Of a stretch of 64,000 nucleotides of DNA, positions 57,467 through 64,000 are shown one piece after another (position 1 is the first letter of the stretch; every line of letters begins with the position of its first letter). The stretch is taken from positions 111,987,324 through 112,051,323 of the forward strand of contig OZ035960.1 in the NCBI GenBank assembly GCA_964034945.1. Direction: 5' to 3'. This DNA comes from Chrysopilus asiliformis (lineage: Eukaryota; Arthropoda; Insecta; Diptera; Rhagionidae). Both the position numbers and the translations under genes were made by a program. The notes under the pieces are model-generated. The model saw only the letters and a list, made by a program, of their open reading frames with translations, had not been told where the DNA came from and searched no databases.

Positions 57467-58026
57467 TATGTAAGCTTTTGCTCCTTAATTTGCTTTCAGT
57501 TTGAGGCTATCTTAGATCCAAAAGACCAAAGACCTTTTCTTCCTCGCATTTTATCATTTTCTCAACGATTTTTGGCGATATTTCCCGTATTTTTTTCTTC
57601 TAACGCTGAAATAACGTTAAGAAATCTGCTACGATAAATCAACCCACAAGACAAAGTGCAGATTTTAAATTTAAGGTAAGAGAAAAATTGAATGAAAACA
57701 AAGAAAATAAGTGAAATATTACTGGAAAATGCTTCCAGGTAGTAGGAAATAATATTTTATATGTATCTGTTTCTTTCTTATCTGAAAAAAGTGATTTTCG
57801 TTAAGATGGTGTTCAAATAGAATTTTAAAGTTAGCAAAATAGAAAATCAATTTCAAGAAAGTTTAGCAGATTGTTTTAATGCAACCGGGAAGATAGACAG
57901 ACTGACTGACAGACAGAAAGACAGATAGACTGACACCCCTTCTAGCATCAGTTTTTGATCTCTGTCACACATCTGCCACTAAAAGTCTATCTTATTTAGA
58001 GTCAGATATGTGCCATACACCAAAAA
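57467..58026. other. Non-coding stretch
   Basis: AT-rich with a short (gaca)n tract near 57895-57930; no gene seen. Confidence 0.35.
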
Positions 58027-58385
58027 TTACAGTAGAGAGACAGGTGGGCAGGCAGTCGCGATTTTTCGAAACACTTTTATAATATCTTCTGGGAAATATT
58101 CTCCTTGCGGCGCTTGATTAAATTGAAGTCCATTCCCAATCCCATTGTGAACACCCCCTAAGCCACTGATCCATTCCAATAAAATAATATTTCTCGGATT
58201 TTTACTATGAGAATCGTACCTTCTTCGAAACACATCCTTAGGGCTAAAAGTAAAGAAGGTGCCATCGTAAGAATTTTTTTTTTGTTTGCCTTCAAGTATT
58301 AGGCAAGGTGTACTAGGGCCAATACGATTTGCCAGAGTTGAAAATGGCTTATATCCATTTGTATGGAGCACGTTTTTAAGAAAAT
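58027..58385 (-). CDS. Unrecognised exon-like coding stretch, partial
   Basis: On the minus strand, a good acceptor (ccctttcag) at 58386 is followed by an open frame of about 118 codons to a TAA at 58027-58029. Amino-acid use is convincingly protein-like, with segments FLKNVLHTNGYKPFSTLANR, YDGTFFTFSPKDVFRRRYDS, LEWISGLGGVHNGIGNGLQF and FPEDIIKVFRKIATACPP. Codons are unlike the surrounding AT-rich noise. No start codon lies in the frame downstream of the acceptor, so it would be a terminal exon of a longer gene or a fragment of a dead one. No family could be named. Upstream exons were not found; 58451-58705 (-) is open but less convincing. Confidence 0.45.
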
Positions 58386-59466
58386 CTGAAAGGGCTATTT
58401 GACATACATTTCATCCCTAAAATATCTAATATTATAAAACGTGAATATGACTACCGTATTCTTTTCGAGGTACCTAATGTTTTTTTATTTGATATGACGG
58501 ATATGATAATATATTTAAAAAATATAAAACTGAATATTTCGTAAGTATGGAGATTTGTTTGTTTTGATACAATTTGCATTTGTATCTGTTGTCTGTCTCT
58601 GAACATTCCATCTTTATGGATACAAAAATTCCATATCCTTAGATAAAAAAGAAATAGGAAATTCTTCTTCTTTTCATGGATGAGTTTTAGGCATAGACTA
58701 TACATATAAATATAGATATAGCCGAAAAAAAGGTAGGTGTGCTATCAGGATTTTTTTTCACTGAAGATAACCCTTTTGTCGAGGAAACGTGGAGTGGCAA
58801 AGGGTAAATTCATTTTTTAGAGAAAGTAGAAAAGGGTTGTGAATACCGAAAATAAAATGCGTTGCGTTTCAGCGATGTTTACTAGAGATAAAGTGAATTT
58901 GTGGTGGGTGTTCTAAGTGGTTATAAAAGGAAATTGAAAATAGGGTTTCTACATGGGATCCTTTCTCCACGGTTTTTTTTCTACTCTGAATCTGAAGCAT
59001 CGTTTTTCTAGCGCCAGCAAATTGCCACCATTCTATTCTTGTGGTTTTATCAGTCAGGATGAGATGTCTTTAAGGTTGAAAAATGTTATGGAAACAGATT
59101 TTTTTAGCATAATCTTTGCATATACCTTGATTTTCCCAAACAAATAGTAGACACGAAGCTCGCCTGTTTTTTTTTTCTTTTCATAATGATATCTAGGAAA
59201 TTCCATTTCATTTAAAAAAAATTCATTATTATTTTTCAAAGGTGTATTTAATTTCGAATTTATAAAATATGTTTTTAATAACGCCATAATTCTTTTTAAT
59301 GCTTGTTAATTTTGTGATTACGGTTTAAATAGTGTTGGGTGTTCAAAGTAATTAATAGAATGAACTCAATGTCACTTTTTCAAAAAGCAGCAATTATATA
59401 TGTTGCCTAGTGTGGGCGGTTCGTGATTGTTGTTTGAGGAGAGTATGCTTTTTCGAGGTATCACGG

Positions 59467-59746
59467 ACAGAGAACAAATAATCTAGAGAATAAACTTCGG
59501 AGGGGGGAAAAATGTCCCTATCATTCACTAGCTACGGCCTTCAAGTTAATTACTTTTGGACTAGGGAGCACGAAGCAGAGAGAACATTTTTTAATCATTT
59601 TCGTCGTATCTATTCAATGAGATGGAGGAATCGAATGGATAATTTTTTCCCTGTTACATCGGATCCTCTTGCTTCATCTCACAGTGGAAAAATTTTCTCT
59701 AAAATTTTGTTCTAAGAGTTTATTCTCTAGATTATTTGTTCTCTGT
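59467..59746. mobile_element. 280-bp TIR element with 5-bp duplication
   Basis: Perfect 30-bp inverted repeats begin ACAGAGAACAAATAATCTAG and end near 'gaataaact'. CACGG flanks both sides (59462-59466, 59747-59751). A 67-codon frame from the ATG at 59512 fills nearly the whole space between the repeats (to 59715). It is rich in aromatic and Arg residues (REHEAERTFFNHFRRIYSMR) and has no known match. A 5-bp duplication fits Transib among other groups. The perfect ends suggest recent activity. Confidence 0.75.
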
Positions 59747-59890
59747 CACGGATTACTAACACATTTATCAAAAAAATTCATTTGTTTGTAGTTTTTGGTC
59801 TAAAAATTACCAAATTTCAGTAAATTTATATTACTTGAATATTTTCAATAAAACATGAAATAAAAGATTTCTTCTTGAAATGATTATTAA

Positions 59891-61977
59891 CCCATTTCTT
59901 GCCACTACCCGAAATCGATGGAATTTCTTGATGCCCTTTTAATGGTGTGATACTGGGACCTTTAATAAAAATTTTTGACAAAAAAAAATTTCTTCCGGCA
60001 ACCCGGTTTTTCAGGGCGTGCTGGTGCGAAAACGCACCATTGGCCGTTAATTGACATTTCAATGTTGTAATGGACAGTGAATTTTTATTTTTATTTTTCG
60101 CAGTCCATGTAGATTAGTAGATTCTACAGCAGAGATAAGAAATAAAAAAACATTTTAATTCGCACAGAGTTATATTTTGTTAATTTTAAAAATAAACATT
60201 TTTTAACTTCAGTGGTGATATGTATGGAAACACTTTGAGTGTAGAGATACATTGCACTTACTGCACCGGTAGCACGAATGGTTATGGCAAACTTTACACC
60301 TCAGTCGCTGTTTTTTAGGATCCCGAATAATTAGATCATCTCTAACATTTGGGTCAAGGAAATTAGGTGGGATATCTTCATCGTTGGCGGCAGCTTCTTC
60401 CTCCGAACCTTCCTGACGCTTCTCTTCCGAGAACATGAGTTTTCGCGCGATTTCCGCCTTGAAGTCAAGCTGTGGAAGTGGCTTTTCATTTTCTTCTTTG
60501 CTCACGAGAATATATAACTTCCACGCATTCACCACTGTGCTGTTGATTGCATTTACCCATAGTGGCCACCACCACTTTTTCCCACGCACTGCAACTCGGT
60601 AATTTGCAACACCATTGTCGTGAAGATCCACTCCACCCATATATTTATTATATTCGCTAATAACATTCGGCATTGGAATTGATATTTTTTTCTTTTCATT
60701 CTTGTCATATCGTTTTGCCGCTTGTAGTGGTTCCGGCGAAATATGGTTAGTGGCAATCGAAACTTCAGCGTTATCATTCCAGCGAGTGACCAAAATCTTA
60801 TTGGTTTGATCGAAAACATAATCGGCTGCATGTTTCTTTAAGTCTCGGCCAGTTTTTAATTTTTTATCAGCCCCAGCCATTCGATTCTTCCGAATAGTTC
60901 CAGTTGCAAAAAAGCGTCTTTCGGTTAAGAGGCACATCAAATAATATGACGTAAAGAAATTATCAAAATAAATAGCATGCAATTCGGGATTTTTTACATT
61001 TCGGAGTAAATCCAAGATAGTTGATGCTCCAAGTCCTATGGTAGTATCGTGAGGTGAACCTGCTCCAGCATACGGTATCAGAAAAAACAGGTAAACATCG
61101 AAGGAACAGAGGGACCAGTATTTATAGCCAAACCTTATTGGTTTGCCTTTGATGAACATCTTACACGAGTGTCTTCCAAAATAAGGAATCATCTGTTCGT
61201 CGATAGAAAGATGGATTGTAAATACACCAAATTGCATGTAATTCCTGTTTAATGTATCTAATAAAGGTTGTACTTTAGCAAATCGATCGGTGGTGTCAAT
61301 CGAATCATTATTGCTCAAATGAAAATACTTTTTGATATCCCGAAAACGGTTCCGAGATAATGAGTTCTTCACAATCTGGACTCCAAAATCAGGTTGCACT
61401 GACCAATACATATCCCACCTGGGAACCGTGTGATATCCAGAGAGAATCAGAATTCCAATGAATCTTTGCATTTCGTATTCTTGGACAACAAACGTAGAAT
61501 TTTTTTGCTGCGCATATCGATTAGTATTATGCAATTTCACAACTAGGCACGCACAGATGTCAGAGTATCAAGTTTGAACCGCAAATGCCAAATGTTAGTT
61601 AACCGCCAATGGTGCGTTTTCGCACCACCCAAAAATAAACGTATTTTTTATACTCATAAATTCACTGGAACGATTTTTTTGATACGGATAGTTCGGGTTT
61701 AACATGTTAAATTCCCTTTGCCACAAATAAATATATATTTTTCATATTTTTCAGTATTTTTACAATGGATTTAAAAAGAAGAGTTTTTTTTTGTTTTTTT
61801 TCACCACCCCACTGTAATCAACTGAGGAATAAAATTTACTATTTAAAAACTGGATATAAAATCATAAAAAGCATACTTTATTTTAAGACTTTAACAATTT
61901 AAATATCAGCGATTTTTCACCCGAAAAATTCTTTTTAGAAATGCTGGTGCGTTTTCGCACCAGTGGCAAGAAATGGG
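59891..61977 (-). mobile_element. piggyBac element, TTAA-flanked, 2087 bp
   Basis: TTAA at 59887-59890 and 61978-61981 flank perfect 16-bp ends CCCATTTCTTGCCACT. The palindrome GGTGCG-aaaa-CGCACC occurs at 60023-60038, 61611-61626 and 61946-61961; the last touches the right terminal repeat. The first two share about 40 bp of surrounding text in inverted orientation. The element carries one long transposase frame (60209-61567) with all three catalytic Asp. The right-hand non-coding part (61570-61960) is AT-rich with no start exon seen. Confidence 0.93.
60209..61567 (-). CDS. piggyBac transposase, N-terminus missing or unfound
   Basis: The open frame runs from a stop at 61568-61570 to TGA at 60209 (452 codons) with no ATG before about residue 25; family-like text already begins at KLHNTNRYAQQ. 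Counting from the V/K start at 61540 (443 residues), the DDD triad is Asp114 (LSIDEQMIPY), Asp193 (IYFDNFFTSYY) and Asp305 (MGGVDLHDNG), with spacing close to known piggyBac enzymes. A C-terminal cross-brace zinc finger follows (Cys415, Cys418, Cys423, Cys426, Cys429, Cys437 and His residues). Typical members are about 550-600 residues, so roughly 100-130 N-terminal residues are absent. Either an upstream exon was lost when the right side was deleted, or a splice (cctag at about 61543) joins an unseen exon. No internal stops or frameshifts were found. Cut-and-paste transposition at TTAA is the family activity. Confidence 0.9.
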   Translation of the reverse strand, partial: YSDICACLVVKLHNTNRYAQQKNSTFVVQEYEMQRFIGILILSGYHTVPRWDMYWSVQPDFGVQIVKNSLSRNRFRDIKKYFHLSNNDSIDTTDRFAKVQPLLDTLNRNYMQFGVFTIHLSIDEQMIPYFGRHSCKMFIKGKPIRFGYKYWSLCSFDVYLFFLIPYAGAGSPHDTTIGLGASTILDLLRNVKNPELHAIYFDNFFTSYYLMCLLTERRFFATGTIRKNRMAGADKKLKTGRDLKKHAADYVFDQTNKILVTRWNDNAEVSIATNHISPEPLQAAKRYDKNEKKKISIPMPNVISEYNKYMGGVDLHDNGVANYRVAVRGKKWWWPLWVNAINSTVVNAWKLYILVSKEENEKPLPQLDFKAEIARKLMFSEEKRQEGSEEEAAANDEDIPPNFLDPNVRDDLIIRDPKKQRLRCKVCHNHSCYRCSKCNVSLHSKCFHTYHH

Positions 61978-62332
61978 TTAAGTGCTACCACAGATAAACA
62001 TGTAAATACATCCCATCAACATACACTAAGCATAACGAAGAGAGATAATAAACAAGAAGAGAGGTTACTTTGTTGTCGCGTCGCTATTTCCTCTAGCAAA
62101 AAAAAATATCAATTAGTTTGAATACTTTTCATTTAAATCAAATACAAAAACCGTTGGCGCAAATTTAGCTATTTTTTTTTATTTGGCTCAACTGCTTTTT
62201 CGTTGAATCAAATGACAATTCTGAACCGATTGAGCTGAAAAACTTCTCATGGTTTCTGAGGAATGAAGCCCAGTGTAGAGAAGAACAATCTGCCATTTCC
62301 AAAGCTTTTTGTTGTAATTTTTATATAATATA

Positions 62333-62432
62333 CAATAGAATCCCGATAATTCGTATTTCAAGGGACCAGCAAATTCATACGAATTAGCGGGATATACGAA
62401 TTATCGGGGTACGAATTATCGGGATTCTACTG
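62333..62432. mobile_element. 100-bp pogo-like MITE
   Basis: TA flanks ends CARTAGAATCCCGATAATTC / inverse (about 23 bp, one difference). The interior repeats 'tacgaattatcgggg' and its inverse, so most of the element can pair. It resembles pogo/Tigger miniature elements. Non-coding. Confidence 0.8.
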
Positions 62433-62513
62433 TAATTTCTTATCAACATTTTTAATTACACGAAATTTACAAGCTTTAGTGTTTAAACAACAACAAAAAA
62501 AAATATATTCAAA

Positions 62514-62716
62514 CACTATTCGTATCTGGCGAGCTACTCTCCGAGAGTTCAGTGGATGCCTGTCGACTAGAGAGTATAATCACTTTCGCAACTCGCAGAA
62601 ACTAGCTCACGAGTTTTTGCGAGTTTCTGCGAGCGACTCTCAGAGACGTGTTCATTTGCGAGTGGCTGCTATCGAGAGGTTCTCGCCGGCATTTATTCTC
62701 ATGTGGAGCGGCACCT
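62514..62716 (+). mobile_element. Partial copy of the 8106-type TTA element
   Basis: It matches 8288-8446 plus 8945-8987 continuously (cgtatctggcgagctactct ... gtttctgcgagcgactctca ... ctcatgtggagcggcacct) followed by TTA. The left third is missing. It lacks the 489-bp insertion, so it acts as the empty-site reference. Confidence 0.8.
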
Positions 62717-63882
62717 TTAGAATAAGTTTTACTACACAACGATTTTAAAGCAAATAAGAAGACAAACAGCGACATTGTTCTAAAGTCGCCACACCCAGCT
62801 TTGAGTAGAAAACAATATACAGATTCTAATATGATTTTAAGATTTAATTGTTTAGACCAGCTTAAACATAAAACATTTATAATAAGTTTTTAAAAACTCT
62901 ATTAACTTTTGTAATTTGTTTTCCCTATGCAGAAATTAAAAGTTCGTACAAAATATTTTAGCATTGGATGATCACTCATACTATCGAACAAGGGCAGATA
63001 TGATTTATAGTAAAAAGAAACTTAATAATAATTAAATACTTTACACCGCATAAAACCATTTTTTTAATTCAGTGTTTTAAAACCCAAAACTATTAAACAA
63101 AATCTCAAAATGTGAGAAAATTTAAGTCTTCATAAAATTTTATGGCATTAACACGCTGTAAAAAATTAAGAAAGTAAAATTAATTAAAATTTGTTGTAAT
63201 TTCATGGAAATACCTTTGTTACGGTTTCCTTATATGGTTAGAGTTTATCATCTCCACCCTATAATAGTGGTAAGTTTCATTTTTTTTTGTTAAGTAAAAG
63301 TATAACAAGTAAATTAACCAGAAAACAAATTGTTGTTGGTCTACTAGTAGGTATTCTAAAAGTAAGGCAGGATACTAATGTTTGCAACAAATTAAACTAA
63401 GAAATAAAAGAAGCCAACGCCAGACAATAAAAGTAAGAAAAGGCCATTTGACTAGCTCTTATACTATTAGATAGTTAGTTCCTGCTTTCCCCCAGAGAGG
63501 ATATACATAATTTTTGTTGAGTTGCTGATGCTCTAAGTTTCCCATACAATTCTATGTGTGAAGGTTGGGTGGAGTGGGAGGTGGTGAATTTTCATCCCCT
63601 AGGTCGAAACTCTATTAAGAAGTTTTCCCTTATTATATTACTTTTGCCATAATATAAGTCTTCTTTTTATAGTTGCAAGGTGAAACTAACAGCGGTTATC
63701 TTATACCTACACCTGGAAACGGAATAGAGTAATTTCACGTTAGTCCCGTTTCTAACGATATGCATGAGCCTGAAATCTGCCCATGCCACATAATAGCAGC
63801 CATACGGATACTGAATGGATTCGAGGGTAAACTAAACCCCAATGGCTGGCTGAATGGTTGGCTGGGTGTAAGTAAGTTAAAC
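62717..63882. other. AT-rich stretch, no gene seen
   Basis: From about 63500 the base composition rises and simple A/T runs disappear, approaching the possible promoter at the window edge. No coding frame is supported. Confidence 0.35.
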
Positions 63883-64000
63883 TATATAAGGGACGCAGGT
63901 AAATGATGAAGATGTTCATCGGTCGGGGTAAGAAAACACGTTCGGCTGTAAAAATAAATAGGCGAGACGAGAGCAAAGCAGGAAAGCTTACAAAAAGGTT
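63883..64000 (+). promoter_or_regulatory. Possible core promoter and start of a gene
   Basis: TATATAAG at 63883-63890 is followed by ATGATGAAGATG (63903), which opens 32 codons to the window end (MMKMFIGRGKKTRSAVKINR then RRDESKAG). The ATG would lie only about 15-20 bases from the TATA box, too close for a 5' UTR, so the frame may start further on or be a coincidence. A donor-like site (ggGTAAGA) lies at 63926. The call needs sequence beyond the window. Confidence 0.22.

Overview
This is eukaryotic, almost certainly insect (probably dipteran), nuclear DNA. It is AT-rich and non-operonic. It is packed with TIR transposon relics, Helitrons, mariner, pogo and piggyBac elements. It also carries the long 'gtccgtccg ... 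ttgaaat' interspersed repeats familiar from fly genomes, and GT-AG introns of 50-60 nt. No tRNA, rRNA, prokaryotic gene or CRISPR array was seen. Species cannot be named from the window.

Host genes are few. The best is a four-exon gene at 33710-34644 (+) that encodes a secreted protein of 176 residues matching the insect DUF1091 (MD-2-related-like) family; its three introns are all phase 0. Weaker candidates are: a small secreted peptide in two exons (53400-53696, +); a TATA-driven signal-peptide first exon (40772-40823, +); a small membrane protein (37965-38183, +); an unrecognised exon-like stretch on the minus strand (58027-58385); and a possible promoter plus open start at the right edge (63883-64000).

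Most of the rest is mobile DNA, and many elements can be bounded exactly. Helitrons of two families have A|TC...CTAG|T ends or a GC hairpin end (1836-2195, 7327-7811, 24312-24742, 36594-37012, 38471-38810, 56564-56965; 23259-23897, 37014-37657). Two mariner elements are ~560-bp deletion derivatives (5231-5785, 41612-42173), and a third broken mariner copy lies at 10991-11585. A piggyBac element with TTAA flanks lies at 59891-61977, and three TTAA-flanked miniature elements lie at 16938-17166, 27071-27288 and 47985-48243. Pogo-like TA-flanked elements are at 47649-48554, 55889-57466 and 62333-62432. TTA-flanked (Harbinger-like) miniature elements are at 8106-8987 and 31575-32256. There are also several foldback hairpins and 8-bp-unit minisatellites (16135-16366, 20897-21660, 45545-45885).

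The host material for many insertions is a long unclassified interspersed repeat, here called R1, with related R2, R3 and R4 families. Because R1 is present many times, several insertions can be dated by comparison with an empty copy inside the same window. The most striking pattern is that all four TTAA (piggyBac-type) families carry their own private short palindrome, and in each one a palindrome sits directly against one terminal repeat. This resembles the known asymmetric end structure of piggyBac. Around the host-gene candidates, the low-repeat blocks (6.0-7.3, 21.8-22.6, 43.2-44.6, 51.2-51.4 and 53.0-54.0 kb) hold no gene that can be defended and may be regulatory.
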